This document shows positions 1 through 9,125 of a stretch of 64,000 bases of DNA, one piece after another. Position numbers and translations under genes: made by a program. The stretch spans positions 30,300-94,299 of the forward strand of contig JAQVXZ010000006.1 in assembly GCA_028708845.1 (NCBI GenBank). The letters are read 5' to 3'. The notes beneath the pieces were generated by a model. It did not search any database, was not told the origin of the DNA, and worked only from the letters and a program-made list of their open reading frames with translations. The stretch is from Bacteroidales bacterium. Its GTDB lineage: Bacteria; Bacteroidota; Bacteroidia; Bacteroidales; P3. The number at the start of each line of letters is the position of its first letter. Positions within the stretch are counted from its first letter, which is position 1.

Positions 1-877
1 TAAATAATATAATTGTTCCAATAAGAATAATTAATAGATATACTCTTGTCTGCTCGTCACGAAACACTTTTCCCCATTTTCCTTTAATAAGCCAGTAAAG
101 TAGAACATAACTTATTCCTGAAAACAACATTATCCCTGTTAGGACGTATTGGGTGTAGGCAGAAAAGTCTCCTATATTTGTATTGGAAGTTGAGAAGCCT
201 CCCGTTGAAACAGCTCCAAAGCTATGGCAAATGGCAGTAAATAAATCCATCTCCCCAAATGTTAGAAGACTTATTGAAATAATGGTTAATCCAACATATA
301 TATATATTATCTTAAGTACAGAATCTTTAATATGTGGACGTACTTTTTCTTTGTCTAGTGAGGTAAACTCTGCATTGAAAAGGTAATTGGAACCGTTCTT
401 ATAGTTTTTTAGTAATAAAATAACAATTAGGGTTAAGCCCATTCCTCCAATCCACTGTGTTAATGCTCTCCATATTAGTATGCTTTTGGGTATTATATCT
501 AAGTCGTATAGTATTGTTGAGCCTGTTGTTGTTAGTCCAGAAAAGGCTTCGAATAAGGCATTAATAGGGTTTTGAAAATAGATTGGGCTTAGCAAATAGG
601 GAAGGGCAGCTATAAAAGGAGAAACAAACCAAATTAATCCTACAATAATTCTACCATCCTTTTTTGTTAGGTATTGGGGGTAGTTTTTATTGAAAAATAT
701 TAGAGAGAATCCCAAAACAAGGGAAAATCCAACACTAAATGAAAAAGCTAAAATAGTAGGTTCTTTATTTACTATGGCTAAAATTAAAGGAATAGTCATG
801 CTAAAGCCAATAAAGTTAATTACTAGCCCAAGAATATACTGGAAGAACCTATAATTAAAACGGTTTCTTAAAGGCAT
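1..877 (-). CDS. trkH: Trk-type potassium uptake protein TrkH (3' part beyond window)
   Basis: Inner-membrane pore subunit of the Trk K+ uptake system, which works with the NAD-binding TrkA encoded just upstream. About 292 residues are inside the window and the C-terminus runs off the left edge. The ATG (877-875) shares one base with the trkA stop (TAATG), so the two are translationally coupled. Very hydrophobic, with two of the four family P-loops visible: LTTTGSTI near residue 115 and AVSTGGFST near residue 221, which carry the selectivity-filter glycines. Identification rests on these loops and on pairing with trkA. Confidence 0.93.
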   Translation of the reverse strand, partial: MPLRNRFNYRFFQYILGLVINFIGFSMTIPLILAIVNKEPTILAFSFSVGFSLVLGFSLIFFNKNYPQYLTKKDGRIIVGLIWFVSPFIAALPYLLSPIYFQNPINALFEAFSGLTTTGSTILYDLDIIPKSILIWRALTQWIGGMGLTLIVILLLKNYKNGSNYLFNAEFTSLDKEKVRPHIKDSVLKIIYIYVGLTIISISLLTFGEMDLFTAICHSFGAVSTGGFSTSNTNIGDFSAYTQYVLTGIMLFSGISYVLLYWLIKGKWGKVFRDEQTRVYLLIILIGTIILF

Positions 878-2217
878 TAACTTAGTAGTTTAAGAAGTTT
901 TTCTGTTGATTCTGGAATTGTAAACGCTACAACCTTATCATTATATTCAATCTGGGTTTCTCCATTTGCAATTATAGCCTTGCCATTTCTAACTAATCCA
1001 CCAATGTTTACTCCCTCTGGGAATTTAATATCCTTTAATTGCTTTTTGGTTATCGGTGAACCTTTCTTTGCAATAAGTTCAACAACTTCTGCATCTATTC
1101 CAGAAAGCCATTTCGAAGATGTTATTTCTCCACCCAAGGTAAAACGAGTGATATAGTTTGCTGTGATAAGTTTCTTATTTATAATTGTATCTATACCTAT
1201 ATCTTGAGACACATCAATATAGTTAAGGTTTTCAACAAGTGCTATTGTCTTTTTCACTCCTTGACGATGTGCATAAAGACAAGCCATAATATTAGTTTCT
1301 GTTGATTGGGTTAGTGCAATAAAAGCATCTGTTTCGTTTATTCCTTCGTCTTGAAGCAAAGAAACATCACTACCATTACCATTTATTATCATCACATCAT
1401 CAAACTCATTAGCCAAACGATTACAGCGCTCAATGTTTTGTTCAATTATTTTGATATTAACCTTATCATGAAGATTAATAGCTGCCCTTCTTCCGATTCT
1501 TCCTCCCCCAACAATTATTGCATTCTTTATACTATGGTCTTCTTTGCCTCCCAATTGTTTTATTTTATTCACGCTATCAGGTCTTGCAATAAGATAAACC
1601 AAGTCATTAATCATATATGTTTCATCTCCCTTAGGAATAATGGTTCTTCCTTTCCTAATAATACAAACTGTCCTTATGCCTAAATTAGGATGCTCTTTTG
1701 CAACTTCAATCAAAGTTTTGTTTATAACTAAGGATTTTTGATCAACTCTAAACATATATATGCATAGAAGTCCATTAGAAAAATCAAAAAGTTCGGTTGC
1801 AACATTCCTTGTAAGTAGGTTAGATATTTCCTTTGCAGCAATTTTCTCTGGGCAAACCAGTTCATCAACTCCCATTCCCTTAAACATTCCTTTGTTAATG
1901 TCGTTGAGGTATTCCTGTGTATTAACCCTAGCGATGGTTCTTTTTGCACCCAATCTCTTTCCAAGCATACAGGTTATTATATTGATACTTTCCTCATGAA
2001 GAACTGAAATTAATAAATCAGCATTTGCAACATCTGCCTCACGTAAGGTCTGAAGAGATGTGGAGTTACCTGCAATTGTAAGAAGGTCAGAGTCTGCTTC
2101 AAGCATTTTTAGTAGTTCCGAGTTCGGGTCAACAACAGTTATGTTGTGTTTAACCTTAGAAAGAGAGCGAGCTAAATGAAAGCCCACCTCACCATCACCT
2201 GCAATAACAATATTCAT
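877..2217 (-). CDS. trkA: Trk system potassium uptake regulator TrkA
   Basis: Cytoplasmic gating subunit of the Trk K+ transporter. The 446 residues form two tandem RCK units, each a Rossmann NAD-binding fold followed by a TrkA_C domain. The first nucleotide-binding loop is GDGEVG at residues 7-12 and the second is GGGRIG near residue 237. The length is close to the usual ~450-460. It precedes trkH on the same strand with a one-base overlap, so the pair is an operon. It diverges from kbl. Confidence 0.95.
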   Translation of the reverse strand: MNIVIAGDGEVGFHLARSLSKVKHNITVVDPNSELLKMLEADSDLLTIAGNSTSLQTLREADVANADLLISVLHEESINIITCMLGKRLGAKRTIARVNTQEYLNDINKGMFKGMGVDELVCPEKIAAKEISNLLTRNVATELFDFSNGLLCIYMFRVDQKSLVINKTLIEVAKEHPNLGIRTVCIIRKGRTIIPKGDETYMINDLVYLIARPDSVNKIKQLGGKEDHSIKNAIIVGGGRIGRRAAINLHDKVNIKIIEQNIERCNRLANEFDDVMIINGNGSDVSLLQDEGINETDAFIALTQSTETNIMACLYAHRQGVKKTIALVENLNYIDVSQDIGIDTIINKKLITANYITRFTLGGEITSSKWLSGIDAEVVELIAKKGSPITKKQLKDIKFPEGVNIGGLVRNGKAIIANGETQIEYNDKVVAFTIPESTEKLLKLLS

Positions 2218-2241
2218 AATGGGATATTAGCATTAATAAAA

Positions 2242-2272
2242 CAAAAATACATGTTTTTCCACTGCAAAGTTA
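2242..2272 (-). promoter_or_regulatory. Candidate trkA promoter region
   Basis: Two matches to the Bacteroidetes -7 consensus TAnnTTTG read toward trkA: TATTTTTG (2242-2249) and TAACTTTG (2265-2272). Which is used cannot be told from sequence. Confidence 0.45.
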
Positions 2273-2283
2273 ATATATTTTTT

Positions 2284-2291
2284 TAAATTTG
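2284..2291 (+). promoter_or_regulatory. Candidate -7 element for kbl-tdh
   Basis: TAAATTTG, 74 nt before the kbl ATG, back-to-back with the trkA promoter candidates. No clear TTG at -33. Confidence 0.45.
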
Positions 2292-2365
2292 CAGATTATT
2301 ACGGTGAGAAAACTACTTATCGCAAGGGTTTGAAAATTATTAATATTTATAAATAACAAATTACT

Positions 2366-3556
2366 ATGTACGAAAAGTTTCAAAACTTCCTACAATCAGA
2401 AATAGCAGGAATTAAAGACGCTGGTCTTTACAAAAACGAAAGAATTATTATCACCCCTCAGTCATCATCAATTAAGACAGCTGAGGCAGGTGATGTGTTA
2501 AACTTCTGTGCAAACAACTACCTTGGATTATCTGACAACCAAGAAATAATGGATGCTGCAAAGAAAGCAATGGACGAAAGAGGTTTCGGTATGAGCTCTG
2601 TACGTTTTATTTGCGGAACACAAGACTTGCATAAAGAATTAGAAGCAACTATATCTAAATTCTTCGGAACAGAAGATACAATATTGTATGCTGCTTGTTT
2701 TGATGCTAATGGTGGAGTTTTCGAACCATTATTAGGAGCAGAAGATGCAGTGATTTCAGATGCACTTAACCACGCTTCAATTATTGATGGAGTTCGTTTA
2801 TGTAAGGCACAACGTTTCCGTTATGCAAATGCAGATATGGCTGATCTTGAAAAACAACTTATTGATGCTAAGGATTGCCGTTTCAAATTAATTGTTACCG
2901 ACGGAGTTTTCTCAATGGACGGTAACGTTGCACCACTTGACAAAATCTATGCTCTTGCTCAAAAATATGATGCAATGGTTATGGTTGATGAGTCTCACTC
3001 AGCAGGAGTTTGTGGAAGAACAGGTCGTGGAACAACAGAACTCTTTAACCTTATTGGTAAAGTAGAAATCATAACAGGAACACTAGGTAAAGCATTTGGT
3101 GGAGCAATAGGTGGATTTACAACAGGAAAGAGAGAGATAATAGAAATGTTACGTCAACGTTCTCGTCCTTATCTTTTCTCTAATTCAATCCCTCCAATGA
3201 TTGCAGCAGCAGGAATTGCAACCTTTAACCTTATTGAAAAAACAAATACACTTCAAGATAAGCTACACGCCAATACTGAGTATTTCGTTAATAAAATGAA
3301 AGAAGCAGGTTTCGATATCAAACCAACACAATCAGCAATTTGTGCAGTAATGCTATATGATGCAAAACTATCACAAGAAGTTGCAGCACGTTTACAAGAA
3401 GAAGGAATATTTGTTACAGGATTCTTCTTCCCAGTAGTACCAAAAGGACAAGCAAGAATTCGTGTTCAAGTTTCAGCAGGACATGACAGAGCTCAATTAG
3501 ACAAATGTATTGCAGCCTTCACTAAAGTTGGAAAAGAATTAGGAGTTTTGAAATAG
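2366..3556 (+). CDS. kbl: Glycine C-acetyltransferase (2-amino-3-ketobutyrate CoA ligase)
   Basis: PLP enzyme of the alpha-oxoamine synthase family that cleaves 2-amino-3-ketobutyrate with CoA to glycine and acetyl-CoA, the second step of threonine breakdown. It has 396 residues, the normal length. FCANNYLGLS near residue 50 is family-typical, DESHSAG near 208 binds the cofactor and GTLGKAFGG holds the Schiff-base lysine near 242. The threonine dehydrogenase for the first step follows 26 nt downstream, which supports Kbl over biotin or serine-palmitoyl paralogues. Confidence 0.96.
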   Translation: MYEKFQNFLQSEIAGIKDAGLYKNERIIITPQSSSIKTAEAGDVLNFCANNYLGLSDNQEIMDAAKKAMDERGFGMSSVRFICGTQDLHKELEATISKFFGTEDTILYAACFDANGGVFEPLLGAEDAVISDALNHASIIDGVRLCKAQRFRYANADMADLEKQLIDAKDCRFKLIVTDGVFSMDGNVAPLDKIYALAQKYDAMVMVDESHSAGVCGRTGRGTTELFNLIGKVEIITGTLGKAFGGAIGGFTTGKREIIEMLRQRSRPYLFSNSIPPMIAAAGIATFNLIEKTNTLQDKLHANTEYFVNKMKEAGFDIKPTQSAICAVMLYDAKLSQEVAARLQEEGIFVTGFFFPVVPKGQARIRVQVSAGHDRAQLDKCIAAFTKVGKELGVLK

Positions 3557-3582
3557 GAACAAGTAAGAGAAAAAAATAAACA

Positions 3583-4536
3583 ATGAAAAACATATTAGTA
3601 TTAGGTTCAGGAGGACAAATAGGTTCTGAATTAACGATGCGATTAAGAGAAGTTTACGGACAAAATAACGTAGTTGCAACCGATATCAGACTGCCACTTC
3701 CAGAAAGAATAATGCAATCAGGTCCAGTAGAACAATGCGACGCAACAAAGGCTAACGAAATAGCAGCAATAGTAAAGAAATACAAAATTGATACTATTTA
3801 TAATTTAGTAGCAATTCTTTCTGCAACAGCCGAAAACAACCCAATCTTAGGTTGGAATGTTGGAATGGGAGCAATACTTAATTGCTTGGAAGTTTCAAGA
3901 GAATACAATTGTGGAATCTTTACTCCAAGTTCAATAGGAGCATTTGGATCTTCAACCCCACAAGATGGAACCCCACAAGACACAATACAAAGACCAAACA
4001 CCATATACGGAGTAACAAAAGTTGCAGGAGAATTACTATCTGACTATTACTTCGAACGCTTTGGAGTAGATGCTCGTTCGGTAAGATATCCAGGACTTAT
4101 ATCCAACGTAACCCTTCCTGGGGGAGGAACAACCGACTATGCAGTAGAGATTTACTATGCAGCAGTTAAGGGAGAAAAGTTCTACTGCCCATTAAAGAAA
4201 GGTACTCAATTAGATATGATGTATATGCCAGACGCATTGGATGCTGCAATAAACATAATGGAGGCAGATCCAACAAAGCTTATACATAGAAATTCATTCA
4301 ATATAACAGCAATGAACTTTGATCCAGAAGCAATTTACAATGAAATCAAAAAACATAAGCCAGACTTTGTTATGGAATATAAGTTTGATGAAATCAGACA
4401 GAAGATTGCAGACTCATGGCCTAATTGGATGGATGATACTTGTGCAAGAGAAGAATGGGGTTTCAAACCTAAGTTCAACCTTGAAAGCACAACAATAGAT
4501 ATGCTAGATAAACTATCTAAGAAGCTTTTAAAATAG
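3583..4536 (+). CDS. L-threonine 3-dehydrogenase, short-chain (SDR/epimerase) type
   Basis: NAD-dependent oxidation of L-threonine to 2-amino-3-ketobutyrate, feeding the adjacent Kbl. An extended SDR protein of 317 residues with the NAD loop GSGGQIG at 8-14 and the catalytic YxxxK (YGVTK) near 141-145. This is the epimerase-like TDH class, not the zinc-dependent tdh of E. coli. Sequence alone would also fit a sugar epimerase; the operon with kbl decides the function. A strong terminator follows. Confidence 0.92.
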   Translation: MKNILVLGSGGQIGSELTMRLREVYGQNNVVATDIRLPLPERIMQSGPVEQCDATKANEIAAIVKKYKIDTIYNLVAILSATAENNPILGWNVGMGAILNCLEVSREYNCGIFTPSSIGAFGSSTPQDGTPQDTIQRPNTIYGVTKVAGELLSDYYFERFGVDARSVRYPGLISNVTLPGGGTTDYAVEIYYAAVKGEKFYCPLKKGTQLDMMYMPDALDAAINIMEADPTKLIHRNSFNITAMNFDPEAIYNEIKKHKPDFVMEYKFDEIRQKIADSWPNWMDDTCAREEWGFKPKFNLESTTIDMLDKLSKKLLK

Positions 4537-4570
4537 ATATTTTCTACTAAGAAAAAACTCTAAAACAATT

Positions 4571-4628
4571 GACTCGTTCTAAACTAATGGTTATATAATT
4601 AACTATTATTTGGAACGAGTCTTTTTTT
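4571..4628 (+). terminator. Rho-independent terminator of kbl-tdh
   Basis: GACTCGTTC (4571-4579) pairs with GAACGAGTC (4613-4621) and is followed by a seven-T run. The loop is about 33 nt and AT-rich. Confidence 0.85.
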
Positions 4629-4665
4629 CTTTGAAATAGAATTCCTAAAACTAAGTATTATTTTC

Positions 4666-4747
4666 GTAACCTGCCACCTTACTACTAGTAACCTGCCACC
4701 TTACTCGAGTAACCTGCCACCTTACTATAAGTAACCTGCCACCTTAC
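4666..4747. repeat. Four-copy 17-nt repeat array, 21-22 nt pitch
   Basis: GTAACCTGCCACCTTAC occurs four times without a mismatch, at 4666, 4688, 4709 and 4731, separated by 4-5 variable bases. It lies in the 369-nt gap between tdh and rpoD, after the tdh terminator. There are no cas genes and the spacers are far too short for CRISPR. The sequence is unrelated to the AAACGAAG family elsewhere in the window but has the same pitch. The rest of the gap (4748-4905) is AT-rich with nothing recognisable. Confidence 0.9.
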
Positions 4748-4905
4748 ATAATTAAGTCTTTGTTTTGCTAAACTAAAACGCTGATTTATAAGTTTATTAC
4801 TTGATATTACAAAACTTATTATTGATAATTATATACTAATACATTTATCTATATTTATCTTGGTAAATAATGATAGTTGTAGGGCAGATAATTATGAATT
4901 ATTGC

Positions 4906-5766
4906 TTATAGATATGATTGCAATTGCTCGGTTTGGGCTTTTTCTTTTAACCTTTTAATTGCTCTATCCTTAATTTGCCTAACTCTTTCTTTTGTAAGGT
5001 TGAAATGAACGGCAACTTCGTCTAATGTGTAGCCATGGCTTTTTCCTATTCCAAAAAACAATGAAATAATCTCTCTTTCTCTTTGGTTTAGGATTGAAAG
5101 GCAGCGTGATATTTCTGCCGAAAGACTATCTTGCATTACCTTTTTGTCGGTTCCTTCTGCTGAATCGTCTTGGTAAATATCAATTAGGTTAATCTCTTCG
5201 TCCTCAGTGACAGGAGCATCCATTGATACTGCTTTATAAGATACTGAAATAAGGTCGCTTAGTTTCTCTCTTGAAGTTTCTAAGGTTTCAGAAAGCTCAT
5301 CTAGGGTAGGGCTGCGTTCTAGTTTTTGTTCTAATATTGAAGTTTCTTTCTTAATTCTGTTTATAGCTCCAACCTGATTTAAAGGCAGTCTAATAATCCG
5401 GCTTTGTTCTGCAAGGGCTTGAAGGATAGCTTGACGTATCCACCAAACAGCATAGGAAATAAACTTAAAACCTCTGGTTTCATCAAAACGTTTAGCAGCT
5501 TTTATAAGACCAAGATTACCTTCATTTATTAAGTCAGGAAGACTTAGACCCTGGTTTTGATATTGTTTAGCAACAGAAATAACAAAACGAAGGTTTGCCT
5601 TAACAAGTTTGTCTAAGGCTTCTTGATCGCCATTCTTAATTCTTTGTGCAAGTAGAACTTCTTCCTCTGCGCTAATCATTTCTTCTCTGCCAACATCTTG
5701 AAGAAACTTATCCAAAGAACTAATTTGTCTGTTTGTAATAGTTTTGGCAATTTTTAATTGTCTCAT
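4906..5766 (-). CDS. rpoD: RNA polymerase primary sigma factor (RpoD/SigA)
   Basis: Housekeeping sigma-70 factor that directs core polymerase to the TAnnTTTG promoters seen across this window. It has 286 residues, the short form normal for Bacteroidetes, lacking the long region 1.1 and non-conserved insert. Visible are region 1.2 (residues ~15-50), region 2 with DLINEGNLGLIKAAKRFD and WWIRQAI for -10 binding, region 3, and a region 4 helix-turn-helix (YTLDEVAVHFNLTKERVRQI) near residues 242-261. The WWIRQ motif and full length argue for a primary rather than alternative factor. Confidence 0.95.
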   Translation of the reverse strand: MRQLKIAKTITNRQISSLDKFLQDVGREEMISAEEEVLLAQRIKNGDQEALDKLVKANLRFVISVAKQYQNQGLSLPDLINEGNLGLIKAAKRFDETRGFKFISYAVWWIRQAILQALAEQSRIIRLPLNQVGAINRIKKETSILEQKLERSPTLDELSETLETSREKLSDLISVSYKAVSMDAPVTEDEEINLIDIYQDDSAEGTDKKVMQDSLSAEISRCLSILNQREREIISLFFGIGKSHGYTLDEVAVHFNLTKERVRQIKDRAIKRLKEKAQTEQLQSYL

Positions 5767-5820
5767 AAACCCAATATTTGAATAAATCTACTGAAATAAT
5801 AGACCTATTGTATTACGTTG

Positions 5821-5828
5821 CAAATGTA
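5821..5828 (-). promoter_or_regulatory. Candidate -7 element for rpoD
   Basis: TACATTTG on the minus strand, 54 nt before the rpoD ATG. Confidence 0.45.
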
Positions 5829-5895
5829 TATCAGAATTACTATGATTTTACATAGAGGATAAGAAAGTTATCAACGAGTTTTCAACATTCTATTT

Positions 5896-7257
5896 TTAAA
5901 GTACTAGAATAAAATAATACCTCCTATTATCGTTGGGATAGAACCCCTCAACTATTACCTTACCTTTTCTAGTGTTCAAAGCCTTTAAATCGCTAGTCTT
6001 AGTATTAGGATTTTTGTCAATGCTGGTTATGATAAAATTTTTCTTTAGTCCTATTCGAGCAAAAGGAGAGTTGTTTAGTTTTTCAATCATATAAGCATTT
6101 TCAATCCCATAATTCTTTTTCTCTTTCACAGAAAGCTCTCGAAGTTCTGCATTCAAAACATTAAATATATTCTTTTCTTCTTTTTTAATTATTGAAGTAT
6201 CGCCCTTTTCATTAAGAAGCAAAACCTCTTTTTCATAAACCTTACCATCTCTTTCATACTTAACAATAACCCTATCACCAGGAGAACTTTGAGCCAAGAC
6301 TTCATTCATTTCAGAATAGTAATTAATATCTTTTTCTGCTATTTGAATAATAATATCACCCTCCTTAAGTCCAGCTTTCATTGCAGAACCATTCTCTAAA
6401 ACAGAAACAATATATACTCCATTTAAGTTTTTTATACCTTTCGTTTCTGCAAGCCTTGAATCTACCTCGGCAATACTAACTCCTAGGTAAGCAATTTGAG
6501 TAGTCCCATATCTTATTATATCGGAGGTTATCTTCCTAACAATATTAGAAGGAATTGCAAACGAATATCCAGCATAAGAACCAGTATTTGAAGCAATGGC
6601 TGTATTTATTCCAACTAGCTTTCCTTCCAAATCAACTAATGCACCACCACTATTGCCTGGGTTAATTGCAGCATCGGTCTGAATAAAAGACTTTAAAGGG
6701 TTGTCATTCATCTTATTCCCTAAAATATTTAGGTTTCTAGCCTTAGCACTAATGATTCCTGCTGTTACGGTTGAGCTTAGGTTGAAAGGGTTTCCAACGG
6801 CCAAAACCCATTGACCAATTTTTGATTTATCAGAATCTCCAAACTCAACAATAGGTAGGTTTTCTGCTTCAATCTTTATTACGGCTAAGTCTGAAGATGC
6901 ATCATTGCCAATAATTCTAGCCTTATAACGCCTTTTGTCGTTCAAAATAACTTGAATGCTATCGGCATCTTGAACAACATGATTATTAGTAACAATATAA
7001 CCATCCTGATGTATAATTACTCCTGAGCCAGAGGTTTGAAAGGTACGTGAACGTTGTTGAGGAATTAGAAATCCAAAGAAATCCTCATAGAAATTGGTCT
7101 GCTGAGCATAGTCGCATTGAATATGAACAACTGCATGAACGGTATGTTCTGCTGCTTGTGTGAAATCAATATTTTGGAAAGTTTGAGCCTTAGAATTATT
7201 AAAGCTCAATAATGTAATGATAATTAATAGAAGTGTTTTCTTTCTTAGAGTCTTCAT
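5896..7257 (-). CDS. HtrA/DegP-family periplasmic serine protease
   Basis: Trypsin-fold protease and chaperone that degrades misfolded envelope proteins. The first ~24 residues are a signal peptide ending in an AQ site. The catalytic triad is visible: His in TNNHVV (~92), Asp in SSDLAVIKI (~122) and Ser in NPGNSGGAL (~203). A PDZ domain follows at ~255-345 (AYLGVSIAEV onward) and a second, weaker PDZ-like region at ~370-450. The 453 residues are typical. It is monocistronic, with a 21-nt repeat array upstream. Confidence 0.94.
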   Translation of the reverse strand: MKTLRKKTLLLIIITLLSFNNSKAQTFQNIDFTQAAEHTVHAVVHIQCDYAQQTNFYEDFFGFLIPQQRSRTFQTSGSGVIIHQDGYIVTNNHVVQDADSIQVILNDKRRYKARIIGNDASSDLAVIKIEAENLPIVEFGDSDKSKIGQWVLAVGNPFNLSSTVTAGIISAKARNLNILGNKMNDNPLKSFIQTDAAINPGNSGGALVDLEGKLVGINTAIASNTGSYAGYSFAIPSNIVRKITSDIIRYGTTQIAYLGVSIAEVDSRLAETKGIKNLNGVYIVSVLENGSAMKAGLKEGDIIIQIAEKDINYYSEMNEVLAQSSPGDRVIVKYERDGKVYEKEVLLLNEKGDTSIIKKEEKNIFNVLNAELRELSVKEKKNYGIENAYMIEKLNNSPFARIGLKKNFIITSIDKNPNTKTSDLKALNTRKGKVIVEGFYPNDNRRYYFILVL

Positions 7258-7410
7258 AAGTTTTCGTTTTTAATTTAACCATTAATTTAATTCCATTGTT
7301 TTTTAAACACCTTATGATAACCTGAACGAAGAAAATGTATAATTATTTTTTGAAAACTAAATTTCTATGTTTTTTTAGATTTTACAATATTAAGAATCAC
7401 TCAAATGAAA

Positions 7411-7494
7411 CGCTGTTTTAATTCCGTAGATCTTCGTTTCATTTTCTTAAAATGAAGAAATAATTCCGTGAAACGAAGATTCATTTTAGCCTTA
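7411..7494. repeat. 21-nt periodic repeat array (AAACGAAG family), copy A
   Basis: Four 21-nt units start at 7411, 7432, 7453 and 7474. Two carry CTTCGTTT-like cores and two read as the reverse complement (AAACGAAG), so orientation alternates within the array. It lies between the HtrA gene start and the ZIP gene stop, where it could affect either transcript. The same unit type recurs at 20790, 28481, 42010 and 60728. Confidence 0.8.
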
Positions 7495-7513
7495 TAGGGA
7501 ATGGTGTTTTTCC

Positions 7514-8257
7514 TTAATGCGAATGTGCTGGTAATAGGATTACAATAAGAAATGCAATAAGAATAATAAGGAATCGAGTACGGTTATATTTATGGCTTTC
7601 TTCTGAATCGAAGAGGGTTGTTGTTGCAACATGAAGAAGAATACCAACTACAATTCCAATAATAATATTTTGATATGGATGAAGAACAGAAAGCATTTGA
7701 TTAAGCTCTGAGCCTATTATTGCCATTGATGCAAAGATTGTTAGCATTAGAAGAGAGAATGTTTTGCTTGAACCACTATGAATAAAAGATCCAACTAAAA
7801 TTATGCTTATTGGGATATTATGAATAATTATTCCTGTAACCATTGCGGTGTTTACCACACCGTTACTTATAATTGGAAATCCTTCCAAAAAAGCGTGGAT
7901 ACTAACACCAATCAAAAGCATTACTGATGATATTTTACTTATATTTTCTCCATTTGAATGCACATGACCGTGTTCCATTCCTTTTGATAGCTGTTCAAGG
8001 AAGAGTTGTATTAGAAAACCTATTAGTATTGAGGCTCCAATTGGAAACATTAGATGGGCTGTTTCTTCGTGGTGGTGATGTGCTTCATGGAACATTTCTG
8101 GTATTAAATTCACAAAACAAACTGCAAGTAAGAAGGCTCCTCCAAAGACAGTTATTAGCTTTAAGGTCTTCTTCTTCTTGTTCTTTATTACCAAGATTGA
8201 TGCCCCACTAACCATTACTCCAAAAAATAGAAGAATATAAGCTATTAGTATTTCCAT
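7514..8257 (-). CDS. ZIP-family divalent metal transporter
   Basis: Inner-membrane metal importer of the ZIP family, probably for zinc or a related ion. The 247 residues contain about eight hydrophobic segments. A histidine-rich loop (HEAHHHHEETAH, residues ~56-67) and the transmembrane metal-site motif HNIPISI near 146 are diagnostic, and a second site HAFLEGFP lies near 121. It has its own promoter and is divergent from the TerB/DnaJ gene. Substrate cannot be told from sequence. Confidence 0.88.
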   Translation of the reverse strand: MEILIAYILLFFGVMVSGASILVIKNKKKKTLKLITVFGGAFLLAVCFVNLIPEMFHEAHHHHEETAHLMFPIGASILIGFLIQLFLEQLSKGMEHGHVHSNGENISKISSVMLLIGVSIHAFLEGFPIISNGVVNTAMVTGIIIHNIPISIILVGSFIHSGSSKTFSLLMLTIFASMAIIGSELNQMLSVLHPYQNIIIGIVVGILLHVATTTLFDSEESHKYNRTRFLIILIAFLIVILLPAHSH

Positions 8258-8279
8258 GTATGTTTAGTTTTTTATAGTG

Positions 8280-8287
8280 CAAAAGTA
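8280..8287 (-). promoter_or_regulatory. Candidate -7 element for the ZIP transporter
   Basis: TACTTTTG on the minus strand, 22 nt before the ATG. Confidence 0.55.
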
Positions 8288-8329
8288 AGATTATATGTTA
8301 TCTTATCAAAACAAATTATTAAAATTAAC

Positions 8330-8337
8330 TATCTTTG
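8330..8337 (+). promoter_or_regulatory. Candidate -7 element for the TerB/DnaJ gene
   Basis: TATCTTTG, 22 nt before the ATG, divergent from the ZIP promoter 43 nt away. Confidence 0.6.
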
Positions 8338-8359
8338 CAATCAATTAAATTTTCTGAAT

Positions 8360-9076
8360 ATGAGTTTTATTAAATGGATTGCTGGATTATTGGGTTTTAT
8401 TTTTGGTGGTGGAATATGGGGAGGACTTATTGGCTATGCAGCAGGAAGTCTTCTGGAGAGATCAATAGCTAAAGAATATGACGTTGCTCCCAAGAGGGAA
8501 GCTAATTTCTCGGTAAGCCTATTGGTTCTTGCCTCTGCTGTTATGCGTTCTGATGGAAAGGTTATGAGAAGTGAGCTTGAGTTTGTTAAGGAATTCTTCA
8601 ACCGAAACTTTGGACCTGATAATGCAAATAATCGAATGGTGATTCTTAAGGAACTTCTTCAAAAAGATGTTGACCTTAGAGAGGCTACAAGTCAGATAAG
8701 ATATTCAATGAATTATGCTTCACGTCTTCAACTTCTTCATTATTTATTTGGAATTGCAAATGCCGATGATTCTTGTTCGGAGGTTGAAAAAAGAACTATT
8801 CGTAATATTGCTCAACTTCTTGGGCTCAATGAGGCAGATTATAAGACAATTGAAGCTATGTATTTTACTTCAACAGATTCAGCTTATACCATTTTGCAAA
8901 TTGAGAAAACTGCATCGGAGCAAGAAATTAAGAAAGCATATAGAAAAATGGCTATTAAGTATCACCCCGATAAGGTAGAATCACTTGGTGAGGACGCGAA
9001 AAAAGCTGCAAAAGAAAAGTTTCAAGCTCTTAATAATGCTTACGAAACAATTAAGAAAGAGCGTGGCATGGTTTAG
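8360..9076 (+). CDS. DjlA-like TerB/DnaJ-domain co-chaperone
   Basis: A protein of 238 residues with three parts: a glycine-rich hydrophobic N-terminus (~1-30) that probably anchors it in the membrane, a TerB-like helical domain (~45-160), and a C-terminal J domain (~175-238) with the essential HPD in YHPDK near residue 202. The J domain stimulates Hsp70 (DnaK) ATPase. The architecture is that of DjlA, so the function is inferred by family. The next gene starts 49 nt downstream on the same strand. Confidence 0.87.
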   Translation: MSFIKWIAGLLGFIFGGGIWGGLIGYAAGSLLERSIAKEYDVAPKREANFSVSLLVLASAVMRSDGKVMRSELEFVKEFFNRNFGPDNANNRMVILKELLQKDVDLREATSQIRYSMNYASRLQLLHYLFGIANADDSCSEVEKRTIRNIAQLLGLNEADYKTIEAMYFTSTDSAYTILQIEKTASEQEIKKAYRKMAIKYHPDKVESLGEDAKKAAKEKFQALNNAYETIKKERGMV

Positions 9077-9125
9077 TCCATAAACTAAACAACAAGAATA
9101 ACTAAAAAATAAATAGAAAAAGAAT

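Noticed and set aside
183..386. Plus-strand 67-codon frame
   Set aside because: Antisense to trkH, whose minus-strand frame contains both P-loop motifs.
4666..4747. CRISPR array
   Set aside because: Repeat 17 nt, spacers only 4-5 nt, four copies, no cas genes in the window.
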